Source: JAVBJN01 sp031546985 (GTDB taxonomy: Bacteria > Bacteroidota > Bacteroidia > Chitinophagales > Chitinophagaceae). Taken from it: a stretch of DNA of 64,000 nucleotides. The stretch's first letter is position 1, and each line of letters begins with the position of its first letter. The stretch lies in contig JAVBJN010000019.1 of assembly GCA_031546985.1 (NCBI GenBank), forward strand, positions 9,852 to 73,851, read 5' to 3'. Under the pieces are notes generated by a model. The model did not search any database and was not told the DNA's origin. It saw only the letters and a program-made list of their open reading frames with translations. Shown in pieces: positions 7,389 through 15,035 of the stretch. The position numbers were made by a program, and so were the translations under genes.

Positions 7389-8084
7389 TTATACTTCCAG
7401 GCCGTTGGTATCGGTGGTGAGTACCTCACTCATATAATCAAAGAACGGCCGCATGTTTTTAAAGGTGTCGTTTGCCGCTTTCAAAAATCCCTCGCTCAAC
7501 ACTTCGGCATCGGTAAAATGGCGGATGAGCAGAAATTGTTTGAAACGCAACAGATTTATGGCTTCGTGGGCGGCATCAAAACCCTTCGGCGCTGTTTTTA
7601 CCTGCTCGCCCTGCAAGCTGCCAAAGGTCTTTTTGAATGCTGCGCTATTGATGATCTTTCTCAATGGCGCCGGATCAAAGTCAATATCCTCACGAATGCG
7701 TTTCAGATCGGCAGGGTTGGGCGCCCAAAAGCCGCCGGCAATAAAGCTGTTGCCCGGTTCAATATGAAAATAATAACCGCCCCTTCTTGCTTTGGTAGCT
7801 CTTTTAAAGCCACCGCTCCAATTGGTTTTGTAAGGTGTTTTGTTGGCAGAAAAGCGGGTGTCGCGGTAGATGCGGTGCAGGTTTTTTTTGCCCGATGGCG
7901 TTTCGATCAGGTCATGCTGGTTCATTTCGTGCAGCAAGGCATCGGCAAAGGTTTCGAGCTGCGCCAGTTCCGCCTGGTAGGCTTCTTTATGGCTGTTAAA
8001 CCAGTCGCGGTTATTGTTGGCTTTAATGAGCTCCAGGAAATGGAGGCTGGAGGCGGGTATGACTACGGAACTATTTTTAGGCAT
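7389..8084 (-). CDS. DUF2461 (TIGR02453) family protein
   Basis: A 231-residue protein if translation begins at ATG 8082-8084. An upstream in-frame ATG at 8106-8108 would add eight residues (MRHQSIDL). The family hallmarks are visible: FLELIKANNNRDWFNSHKEAY near the start, RIYRDTRFSANKTPYKTNW in the middle, GGYYFHIEPGNSFIAGGFW, and the helical C-terminal half. DUF2461 proteins are common in Bacteroidota and have no established biochemical role. It is the first gene of a pair with the DUF5655 gene downstream and is divergent from blaI, sharing the 8085-8269 region. Confidence 0.88.
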   Translation of the reverse strand: MPKNSSVVIPASSLHFLELIKANNNRDWFNSHKEAYQAELAQLETFADALLHEMNQHDLIETPSGKKNLHRIYRDTRFSANKTPYKTNWSGGFKRATKARRGGYYFHIEPGNSFIAGGFWAPNPADLKRIREDIDFDPAPLRKIINSAAFKKTFGSLQGEQVKTAPKGFDAAHEAINLLRFKQFLLIRHFTDAEVLSEGFLKAANDTFKNMRPFFDYMSEVLTTDTNGLEV

Positions 8085-8233
8085 TAGATCTATGGATTGA
8101 TGCCGCAAATATAAGTTCTCCCGTAAAGCAACAGGTTAGGCAAATCAGTTGCTTTCGTATAAATGTTTTATCTGTTCCGGGATCTGTCTTGAAAATCCTC
8201 TTTTTTATTTTTTAACTTATTATTTACTCAATT

Positions 8234-8254
8234 AACGTATATTTACGTTACGTA
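8234..8254. promoter_or_regulatory. Candidate BlaI operator
   Basis: AACGTA-TATT-TACGTT (8234-8249) is a perfect 6-bp inverted repeat, and TACGT-T-ACGTA (8244-8254) overlaps it as a second palindrome. The pair lies 16-36 nt before the blaI start, where an autorepressor of the BlaI/MecI family normally binds. The base sequence is not the classical TACA/TGTA site, so the assignment is by position and symmetry. Confidence 0.5.
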
Positions 8255-8269
8255 GCAAAAGATACAGTT

Positions 8270-8641
8270 ATGAAACAATTGACGAAGGCCGAAGAGCAGA
8301 TCATGCAAATCATCTGGCAAAAGGAAAAATGCCTGGTACGCGATATCGTAGAAGCATTGGATGCCACTATTCCGCAAACTACAGTATCGTCCGTAGTGCG
8401 CATTTTGGAGCGTAAGGGTTTTGTAGGCCATAAGGCTTATGGCAAAACTTATGAGTACTTCCCGCTGGTGGCCAAACAGGATTTTACAAAAGGAAGCATT
8501 AAGAATTGGATCAATAATTATTTCGGCGGCTCGCCGCAGCAGCTGGTTTCGTTTCTCGTTACCGAAAACGAGCTGGAGCTGAAAGAGCTGGATGCGCTGA
8601 TGAAACAGCTGGAAGGGGTGAAGCAGCGTAAAGCTGAATAG
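8270..8641 (+). CDS. blaI: BlaI/MecI/CopY-family transcriptional repressor
   Basis: A 123-residue winged-helix repressor. Residues 1-75 form the DNA-binding domain (LTKAEEQIMQIIWQKEKCLV, then TTVSSVVRILERKGFVGH), and residues about 80-123 form the dimerisation helices. Members repress by binding paired palindromes and are inactivated by cleavage after a signal from a BlaR1/MecR1 membrane protease, here encoded 31 nt downstream. The palindromes just before the start fit autoregulation. No beta-lactamase or penicillin-binding protein gene is nearby, so the controlled genes are unknown and may simply be this pair. Confidence 0.93.
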   Translation: MKQLTKAEEQIMQIIWQKEKCLVRDIVEALDATIPQTTVSSVVRILERKGFVGHKAYGKTYEYFPLVAKQDFTKGSIKNWINNYFGGSPQQLVSFLVTENELELKELDALMKQLEGVKQRKAE

Positions 8642-8672
8642 ACATTACTAACGCTTTTAAAATTTAACCGTT

Positions 8673-10070
8673 ATGGAATACCTGCTCAAAATTACGTTTA
8701 CCTGGGGCCTGTTTTTACTCCTGTACCAGTTGTTGTACCAAAACAGTGGTAAGTATACCACCAACCGCATTTACCTGCTTTTGAGCATGGCTGCAGGCTT
8801 GTTGCTGCCCTTAATCCGGCTTCCGCACAAGGCTCCGGCGGTGGTTACCGCTACACAAAGCATATACCCGGTGGCTACTGCTCCCATACAAAATGCAGCG
8901 CTAACAATTTCGGCTGCAACCCAGCCCCTGGTAGCAACGCAGGGCATTGATCTGTGGTGGATGATTGGTGTGGTATATATTATTGGTCTGGTTGCATTGG
9001 TGGTAAAATCATTGCTGGAGTTGTTTAAAATGTTTCGGCTTATGCGGCGTGGCGAACGCCAGGTTATGCAAGGGCAGCAGGTAATAACCACCCGTGGCAA
9101 TCATGCGCCATATTCTTTTATGGGTCGGATATTTATGGGCAATCCTGCTGCATATACACAAGAAGAACTGGATTGCATTATCCGGCACGAGTCGGCGCAT
9201 AACCAGTATTGGCATTGGTTGGATCTGCTATTGGTGCAGATGGTGTGTATCGCGCTGTGGTTTCATCCGCTGGTGTGGCGCTTCCGCTACCTGTTGCAGT
9301 TGCAGCATGAGTATGAAGCCGATGACCGGGCGGCCAATAATGATGCATACAGTTACGGACATTTTCTGCTGCAGCAAACACTGCTTGGCGGTGTACCCGC
9401 GCTTGCCCATTCTTTACATTTTTCACCTATAAAAAACAGGATCAAAATGCTTACAAAACGACAAAACCAGAAAAGCGATGGTTGGAAATACCTTCTCCTT
9501 ATCCCGGCAGTATTGGGTTGCACATTCCTGATGGCCAGAGCCGCCAGTGGAGAGCGTGTGCAGCAAGGCAATGTCACCTATTATAAAGACAATACCTTTG
9601 TGTGGCGCCATTCCGATACCTTATCCTACGATAGGAGTACCAAGCGTGCCGAAAGAGAAGCTGTGGATGCAAAGGTGAAAAACCAGATCATTTCCAGCAT
9701 GAACAATGAACCGGTATACCGGAACGAATACCTGGCGGCACCTGCATCTTACGGCCTTACAGAGCTGGCATATGTAGAGAATTTGCAAAAGAAATTCTCT
9801 GCCGCCTGCAAAAATACCCGCGATAGTGCCACCCGTATAAGCATCTCCAACCTGGTGATCGACAAAGCAGGAAGGGTAGTGTATTATGATGCCCGTTATA
9901 ACAAACCTTATGTTCAGGGCATCAAAACCTGGAAACCTTTTCCGGATCAGGAACCGGTACTGAATACGATTTTAGACAAGATCATTACTGAAAGCCCTAA
10001 CTGGAAACCTGCTAAATTGAATGGCTTGCCTGTCACCAGTGTGGTGAATATAAGAATGGCTGGTTGTTAG
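8673..10070 (+). CDS. blaR1: M56-family BlaR1/MecR1-like membrane metalloprotease sensor
   Basis: A 465-residue inner-membrane protein. Membrane segments lie near residues 5-22, 33-48, 95-118 and 185-200. The zinc protease motif HESAH is at 172-176, with the downstream HEYEAD at 212-217 supplying the third ligand, both in the cytoplasmic loop as in BlaR1. A further membrane segment near 270-290 leads to an extracytoplasmic C-terminus of about 170 residues, which is not a penicillin-binding domain (no SxxK followed by KTG is seen). The signal sensed is therefore probably not a beta-lactam. It would inactivate the BlaI repressor encoded upstream. A terminator follows. Confidence 0.9.
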   Translation: MEYLLKITFTWGLFLLLYQLLYQNSGKYTTNRIYLLLSMAAGLLLPLIRLPHKAPAVVTATQSIYPVATAPIQNAALTISAATQPLVATQGIDLWWMIGVVYIIGLVALVVKSLLELFKMFRLMRRGERQVMQGQQVITTRGNHAPYSFMGRIFMGNPAAYTQEELDCIIRHESAHNQYWHWLDLLLVQMVCIALWFHPLVWRFRYLLQLQHEYEADDRAANNDAYSYGHFLLQQTLLGGVPALAHSLHFSPIKNRIKMLTKRQNQKSDGWKYLLLIPAVLGCTFLMARAASGERVQQGNVTYYKDNTFVWRHSDTLSYDRSTKRAEREAVDAKVKNQIISSMNNEPVYRNEYLAAPASYGLTELAYVENLQKKFSAACKNTRDSATRISISNLVIDKAGRVVYYDARYNKPYVQGIKTWKPFPDQEPVLNTILDKIITESPNWKPAKLNGLPVTSVVNIRMAGC

Positions 10071-10123
10071 TGAGGGTTTACCCCGTTAGTGCCCCGCGTC
10101 CCAAACATTTCGCTATAATACAA

Positions 10124-10148
10124 GCCTCCGTACCCACGGAGGTTTTTT
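10124..10148 (+). terminator. Intrinsic terminator after blaR1
   Basis: GCCTCCGT and ACGGAGGT (10124-10143) form an 8-bp stem, one wobble pair, around a 4-nt loop, followed by a T-run. It separates the Bla pair from the two-component system that follows. Confidence 0.88.
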
Positions 10149-10202
10149 GTTTGAACCCATCACTCGTGATTAAACTTTATTTTTGAACCCGGGAGCAGCG
10201 GT

Positions 10203-10895
10203 ATGAACATCTTAATTATTGAAGACGATCAGCGGGTATCGGCCCTTATTCAAAGAGGATTGGAAGAGCAGGGATTTAATGCGGTGGTGGCACATGATGG
10301 CGCTGCCGGTAAAAAACATGCCCTGCTGCTCGATTTTGATGTGGTGATTATGGACATTATGCTGCCCCACCTCAATGGACTAGAGCTGTGCAGGCAACTG
10401 CGGCAGGTAAAGCCCAACCTCCCGATTATTATGCTCACCGCTCTGGGCACTACCGATGATAAGATAGAAGGGTTGGATTCGGGTGCTGATGACTACCTCG
10501 TAAAACCTTTCGACTTTCGTGAGCTGCTGGCCCGCATCAGGGCGGTAACCAAACGCAATGCTGGTATGCTTGCAAAGCCCCTGGAAGTGCTGCGCCTGGC
10601 CGATCTGGAACTGAACCCGGTAACCTTGCTGGTAACGAGGGGCAATAAAGAAATAAACCTCACGCCAAAAGAATTTAAGCTGCTCGAGTATATGCTGCAA
10701 AACGCAGGACGGGTGCTGCCCCGGGCAGAGATAGCAGAAAAGGTATGGGAAACCACCTTCGACACCGGTACCAATTTTATTGATGTGTACATCAATTACC
10801 TGCGTAAGAAAATCGACAAAGACTACGCCATTAAACTCATTCATACCAAACCCGGCATAGGGTTTATCTTCAAAGCAGATGAAAATAAGGCTTAA
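10203..10895 (+). CDS. OmpR-family response regulator of the metal efflux locus (CusR/CzcR-like)
   Basis: A 230-residue regulator. The receiver domain has the acidic pocket EDD at 7-9, phosphoacceptor Asp51 in VIMDIMLP, and the switch residues in MLTALGTTDDK and DYLVKPFDF. Residues about 130-228 form a winged-helix DNA-binding domain (INLTPKEFKLLEYMLQNAG, then VDVYINYLRKKID). Its last 17 nt overlap the start of the histidine kinase gene, a typical coupled pair. Genes for a CzcCBA-type pump follow, so the pair probably senses periplasmic metal and induces the pump. The promoter in front is not well defined: the TATTTTG at 10179-10185 lacks one base of the consensus. Confidence 0.93.
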   Translation: MNILIIEDDQRVSALIQRGLEEQGFNAVVAHDGAAGKKHALLLDFDVVIMDIMLPHLNGLELCRQLRQVKPNLPIIMLTALGTTDDKIEGLDSGADDYLVKPFDFRELLARIRAVTKRNAGMLAKPLEVLRLADLELNPVTLLVTRGNKEINLTPKEFKLLEYMLQNAGRVLPRAEIAEKVWETTFDTGTNFIDVYINYLRKKIDKDYAIKLIHTKPGIGFIFKADENKA

Positions 10896-12255
10896 ACTCA
10901 CCTTACTGTTTACCATATTGTTTGGCTTGTTGCTGCTCATCTTTGCACTGGCCATATACTTCGCCTATTCGCTCAACCGTGAGCAGGAGTACTACAAGCG
11001 ATTGGAGCAGCAGGCCATTACCAAAGCCAACCTGCTGTTTGATGTAAAGATCAGCCCCGATGTGCTGCAGGAGATTCACCGCAGCTCGCAAAACACCCTG
11101 AACCAGGAAGAGATTGCTATTTATGATACCGCTTTTAACCTGTTGTACCACGATGCAGTTGGGGTAGATAAGGTGAAAGAAACCCGGCAAATGATCAACG
11201 ATGTATTGCAGCACCGGCAGGTAGAGTTTAGTGATGGCCGGTTGCAGGCCGTAGGTGTTTTATATGTACATGGTGGCAAACGTTACGTGATTACGGCTGC
11301 CGCGCACGATGTGCCGGGCTTAACTAAGCTGAAAAATCTACAGTATATTCTTATCGTTAGTTTTATATTCTCCATAGCGCTTACGCTGGTAGCGGGCAGC
11401 TTCTTTTCGCGCAAAGCGTTGCAGCCGGTAAGTTCCATGGTGGGCAGGGTAGAAGAAATAACCGCTACCAATCTCGATCTGCGGCTATACGAAGGCAATG
11501 GCAAAGACGAAATAGCAGAGCTGGCCGTAACCTTTAACCAGATGCTCAACCGGCTGGAGCAGTCTTTCGATGCCCAAAAGCAGTTTGTGTCCAACATATC
11601 GCATGAGCTGCGTACACCCTTATCGGCTATTATAACAGAGCTGGAGCTGGCCGGTACCAGGAGCAGAACGCCTGAGGAGTATAGTACTATTATCCAATTG
11701 GCTTTATCGGATGCAAGAAGGCTGGCCAAACTGTCTAACGGGTTGCTCGATCTGGCCAAGGCCAGTTACGACCAGTCCAAGATTGCTTTTCGTGAACTGC
11801 GGCTCGATGAATTGCTGGTAGAAGCCCGTCATCGTGTATTAAAAATAAATTCGCATTATCATATTAATATTATATTTGAACAAGAGATAGATGATGATAA
11901 TGCGGTATCTGTTATCGGAAATGAATACTTGCTCAAAATCGCGTGCATCAACCTGATGGAGAACGGTTGTAAGTTTTCTGAAGATAAGCAATGCACGGTA
12001 GCTATCAGTTTCAATAACACCGATACCGTATTGCGTTTTACCGATCATGGTATTGGTATACCTGCCGAGGATCTGCCCCACCTGTTCACTTCTTTTTACC
12101 GTGGGCGCAACCAGCATTATGCGGCAGGAAACGGCATCGGCTTATCGCTCACCCACAAAATTGTGGCGTTACACAAAGGTAGTATCGAAGTGGCTACTTC
12201 CGGCAACGAGGGCACCGTATTTGTATTGTCGCTTCCGCACCTGACCGTAGGTTGA
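10879..12255 (+). CDS. Sensor histidine kinase of the metal efflux locus (CusS/CzcS-like)
   Basis: A 458-residue inner-membrane kinase. It has an N-terminal membrane helix (about 7-30), a periplasmic sensor domain of about 125 residues, a second membrane helix (about 155-176), a HAMP linker (180-230), a HisKA domain with phosphorylated His242 in NISHELRTPLS, and an ATPase domain with the N-box near NLMENGCKFS, DHGIGIP and GNGIGLSL. The domain order is that of heavy-metal kinases such as CusS. It overlaps the regulator gene by 17 nt. The transcript may continue into the pump genes, although a second promoter lies in the gap after this gene. Confidence 0.93.
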   Translation: MKIRLKLTLLFTILFGLLLLIFALAIYFAYSLNREQEYYKRLEQQAITKANLLFDVKISPDVLQEIHRSSQNTLNQEEIAIYDTAFNLLYHDAVGVDKVKETRQMINDVLQHRQVEFSDGRLQAVGVLYVHGGKRYVITAAAHDVPGLTKLKNLQYILIVSFIFSIALTLVAGSFFSRKALQPVSSMVGRVEEITATNLDLRLYEGNGKDEIAELAVTFNQMLNRLEQSFDAQKQFVSNISHELRTPLSAIITELELAGTRSRTPEEYSTIIQLALSDARRLAKLSNGLLDLAKASYDQSKIAFRELRLDELLVEARHRVLKINSHYHINIIFEQEIDDDNAVSVIGNEYLLKIACINLMENGCKFSEDKQCTVAISFNNTDTVLRFTDHGIGIPAEDLPHLFTSFYRGRNQHYAAGNGIGLSLTHKIVALHKGSIEVATSGNEGTVFVLSLPHLTVG

Positions 12256-12293
12256 TGCTACAGCTTCAATTCTAATAAATTTCTAATAGCCTT

Positions 12294-12327
12294 TTGCCGA
12301 CATCCGTAAGCAGCACAACTACCTTTG
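12294..12327 (+). promoter_or_regulatory. Candidate promoter of the RND pump genes
   Basis: TTG at 12294-12296 and TACCTTTG at 12320-12327 (a perfect TAnnTTTG), 23 nt apart, precede the outer-membrane gene by 36 nt. This suggests the pump genes have their own start site, separate from the two-component genes. The spacing is at the long end of the usual range. Confidence 0.6.
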
Positions 12328-12363
12328 CGCATTATTTAAAGCGAAATATGACTACAGGTAGTT

Positions 12364-13620
12364 ATGATACAGCACAAGAAGTTAACATTGGTCTTACTGG
12401 CTATTACACTTTATACAGCACAAAGTGCCGCACAGGAAAATTATACCCTTAACCAGGTATTGGCAAAAACGAAAGGCAACAACCCTGTTTTAAAATCGAT
12501 CGGCTTTAATACAGACATTGCTAAGAGTGATGTGATTACGGCGGGGTTAAGGCCCAACCCGGTTCTCAACAACCAAACGCTTCAGCTGGCCCAATCTTCC
12601 CATTTTGCACCCGATACTAAATTTTACCAGCCGCAGAACAGGCAGGTATGGTGGCAGCTCACCAAGCCTGTAGCCCTCACCAACCAGCGCAAGTATAAAC
12701 TGGATGTAGCGGACAAAGCCTTGTCTATAGCCGGCAAGTCTTACCTGGATGCGGAGCGCAACATACTGCTCGATGCTGGAGACAAATGGCTGGATGCGTG
12801 GTACAATAAGGTAACACTCGATCTGTTTGTAAAAGCCAAGCAAAATACGGATAGCCTGGTGCAGATACAGCAAATACGTCTCAAAAACCAGGTGATCAGC
12901 GCCAGCGAATTTACCCGAACAGAATTATTATCGATACAATACGATCTGCAGTTGAAAACAGCAGAGCAGAACTACCGCAACGCGCTGCAAAACCTGAAAC
13001 TGGTAATGGGCGCCGATGGAGAGGTGAGCATTGATATGCAGGCCCCGGTAATGACAATGGTACTGGCGGCCGAGCTGGATAGTATTGTGCGCCTGTCTTT
13101 AGGCTACCGCCCCGATATGCAGATAGCCCAGGGTAATATAGAAATGGCCCGGAGCAATATTAAACTGCAAAAGAAACTGGCTACACCTGTGCCTGAGCTG
13201 GGCGCCATCTGGAACCCGCAAAACACGGTGCCTTACGTTGGCTTTTTTGCCACTATGGAATTACCGTTTTTTAGCCGCAACCAGGGCGAGATACAGAAGT
13301 CGAAAGTAGAACTGCAACAGTCCGAGCAGTCGCTTACTGCCTTGCAGCAACAGGTAGAAACCGATGTGAAAAATACCTACAACACCTACCAGATAAACCG
13401 GCAAACGGTGGATAAGTACAAAGACATTCTGCGCCGGTCAGAAGAAGTATTGCAGTCGGTTAAATATGCTTATACCCGTGGCGGTACCACCATTATCGAT
13501 TTCCTGGATGCCCAGCGCAACTGGTACGATACCGGCAAAATGTATTACGAAGCGTTATACAATTACCATAAAAGTTACCTGCAACTCCTGTATGCAACAG
13601 GACTGATCAATCAATTGTAA
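12364..13620 (+). CDS. czcC: TolC-family outer-membrane component of metal RND efflux (CzcC/CusC-like)
   Basis: A 418-residue outer-membrane efflux protein. Residues 1-25 are a signal peptide (ending AQSAAQ). The rest is the two-fold repeated helical/beta architecture of outer-membrane factors, with long coiled-coil stretches near 110-220 and 300-370 and the usual GVISASEF/GGTTIIDFLDAQ-type turns (VISASEF and TTIIDFLDAQRNW are seen). It would form the outer-membrane channel of the tripartite pump whose adaptor starts 6 nt after its stop. Confidence 0.93.
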   Translation: MIQHKKLTLVLLAITLYTAQSAAQENYTLNQVLAKTKGNNPVLKSIGFNTDIAKSDVITAGLRPNPVLNNQTLQLAQSSHFAPDTKFYQPQNRQVWWQLTKPVALTNQRKYKLDVADKALSIAGKSYLDAERNILLDAGDKWLDAWYNKVTLDLFVKAKQNTDSLVQIQQIRLKNQVISASEFTRTELLSIQYDLQLKTAEQNYRNALQNLKLVMGADGEVSIDMQAPVMTMVLAAELDSIVRLSLGYRPDMQIAQGNIEMARSNIKLQKKLATPVPELGAIWNPQNTVPYVGFFATMELPFFSRNQGEIQKSKVELQQSEQSLTALQQQVETDVKNTYNTYQINRQTVDKYKDILRRSEEVLQSVKYAYTRGGTTIIDFLDAQRNWYDTGKMYYEALYNYHKSYLQLLYATGLINQL

Positions 13621-13626
13621 AGAACA

Positions 13627-14685
13627 ATGAAAAGATATATTGCTTATACCCTGGTCGCTGCCGCAGCAGTATGCATGACAGCCTGTGGTTCCGGAAAACC
13701 CAAAACCACGAAGCTGGAATCGGTAAAACCAGTGGTGAAAAATAAAGGTACGCTCATCGAATTTCCCAATGATAGTGTTACGCTCCACTTCTTTAAATCG
13801 GAGCTGGTAACCCGTGGAAACATGGATGGGGAATTGACCGCGCCGGCAAGGGTAGTGGCTACCGTAGTGCGCTCTGGCGAAAACCCGGGGCAGAGCCTGG
13901 TGCTTTTCGATAACCCCGATCTTACTGCCAACTATACAGCTTTGCTGCAACACGTAATAAACATACGTCAAAAAGAAAGCATTATACGGCAAAAGGCAGC
14001 CATAGCCAGCCAGAAGCAAATAGAGCTGAGCCGTTTTACCGACCTGGCCAGCCACGGTGCAGGAACGGGCAAAGACGTGTCTGATGCCAAAACCGATCTC
14101 ATTGCCGCACAAACCGATCTGTCTGTAGCCGAAACCGACCTGGTTAATGAAAAAACATCGATCGTAGAGCATGAAGCCCGTTTAAAACTGGCCGGTTTTG
14201 ATCCGGAGAGCCTTATACGTGCATCCAAAGGCAAAGTATGGCTCATTTGTGATGTGCCCGAAAATATGGTAGACCGCATCCAGGAAGGCAACCATTGCAG
14301 GTTGCAGTTTACCGCATATGCCGGCGATACGTTTACCGGGCTTATAGAAGATGTAGGAGAGATTATAGACAATACCACCCGCATGGTAAAGCTGCGCATT
14401 GGTTTATCCAACCCCGATAATAAGCTGCGCTCCGGCATGTTTGCCAACGTATCGTTTGAGGTAAGCGAGGGCAATAATATGTCAATCCCCAAATCGGCGC
14501 TCATTACGGTGCAGGGTAAGAATTATGTATTTGTGCAGAACGATACCCGTTTTTTTGAGCGCAAGGAAGTGGTAACCGGCGCGCAACTGAACGATCGGGT
14601 GCTTATCTACAGCGGCCTTAACGAGCACGATGCCGTAGTTACAGAAGGTGCTATGCAGCTAAAAGGTATTTCATTTGGTTACTAG
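13627..14685 (+). CDS. czcB: Periplasmic adaptor (membrane fusion) lipoprotein of metal RND efflux (CzcB-like)
   Basis: A 352-residue adaptor. The N-terminus has a lipoprotein signal with lipobox MTAC, Cys20 being the lipidated residue. A barrel/lipoyl-like half (about 60-110), a coiled-coil hairpin (about 110-185, rich in Q, E and K) and beta-barrel and membrane-proximal domains (about 195-352, with GNHCRLQFTAY and GMFANVSFEV) follow in the order of HlyD/CzcB proteins. It bridges the CzcA pump and the CzcC channel in the periplasm. It lies 6 nt after czcC. There is no histidine- or methionine-rich N-terminal metal-binding region, as found in some CzcB and CusB proteins. Confidence 0.92.
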   Translation: MKRYIAYTLVAAAAVCMTACGSGKPKTTKLESVKPVVKNKGTLIEFPNDSVTLHFFKSELVTRGNMDGELTAPARVVATVVRSGENPGQSLVLFDNPDLTANYTALLQHVINIRQKESIIRQKAAIASQKQIELSRFTDLASHGAGTGKDVSDAKTDLIAAQTDLSVAETDLVNEKTSIVEHEARLKLAGFDPESLIRASKGKVWLICDVPENMVDRIQEGNHCRLQFTAYAGDTFTGLIEDVGEIIDNTTRMVKLRIGLSNPDNKLRSGMFANVSFEVSEGNNMSIPKSALITVQGKNYVFVQNDTRFFERKEVVTGAQLNDRVLIYSGLNEHDAVVTEGAMQLKGISFGY

Positions 14686-14729
14686 TTGCTGACGGCACAC
14701 CCGTTGGCAATCAAAATAAAAGCTTCGAT

Positions 14730-15035
14730 ATGTTACAGGCTCAGATTTTTATAGATCGCTCAGACATGCACGGCACGCAATCGGTGTACGAGTTTATCAT
14801 GCAGTTTTTGCTGCTGCACCATGTAGATGGGGCTACGGTTTTTAAAGGGATGATGGGATTTGGCCGTAATCAGAAAATGCAGCGCCCCGAAGAGCTGTTT
14901 TCTTTTGACACGCCTCCGGTGATGATCACTTTCATTGATGAGGATGCCAAAATAACAGAAGTACTTCAAAACCTGAGGGCCGAGTACAAGGGTGGATATA
15001 TCATTACTCACAAGGTAGATTTGTTTCAGGCATGA
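14730..15035 (+). CDS. DUF190 (PII-like) protein embedded in the efflux operon
   Basis: A 101-residue cytoplasmic protein of the DUF190 family, whose known structures have the ferredoxin-like fold of PII signalling proteins and form trimers. Typical features are AQIFIDRSDMHGTQSVYEFI, the loop HHVDGATVFKGMMGFG and the C-terminal strand VMITFIDEDAKITEVL. Its stop codon overlaps the start of czcA in ATGA at 15032-15035, so the two are probably translationally coupled. PII-like proteins are known in several bacteria beside membrane transporters, which suggests (but does not prove) that this one senses metal or a nucleotide and adjusts the pump. It is not a structural pump subunit. Confidence 0.88.
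   Translation: MLQAQIFIDRSDMHGTQSVYEFIMQFLLLHHVDGATVFKGMMGFGRNQKMQRPEELFSFDTPPVMITFIDEDAKITEVLQNLRAEYKGGYIITHKVDLFQA

Noticed and set aside
7173..8087. 304-residue open frame on the plus strand opposite the DUF5655 and DUF2461 genes
   Set aside because: The minus-strand proteins match known families along their whole length; the plus frame is a composition shadow with no recognisable domain.
8270..10070. BlaI/BlaR1 as a beta-lactam resistance system
   Set aside because: No beta-lactamase or penicillin-binding protein gene and no penicillin-binding sensor domain are present.
14730..15035. DUF190 gene as part of a fluoride (CrcB) locus
   Set aside because: DUF190 genes often accompany crcB, but no crcB is present here; the gene overlaps czcA instead.
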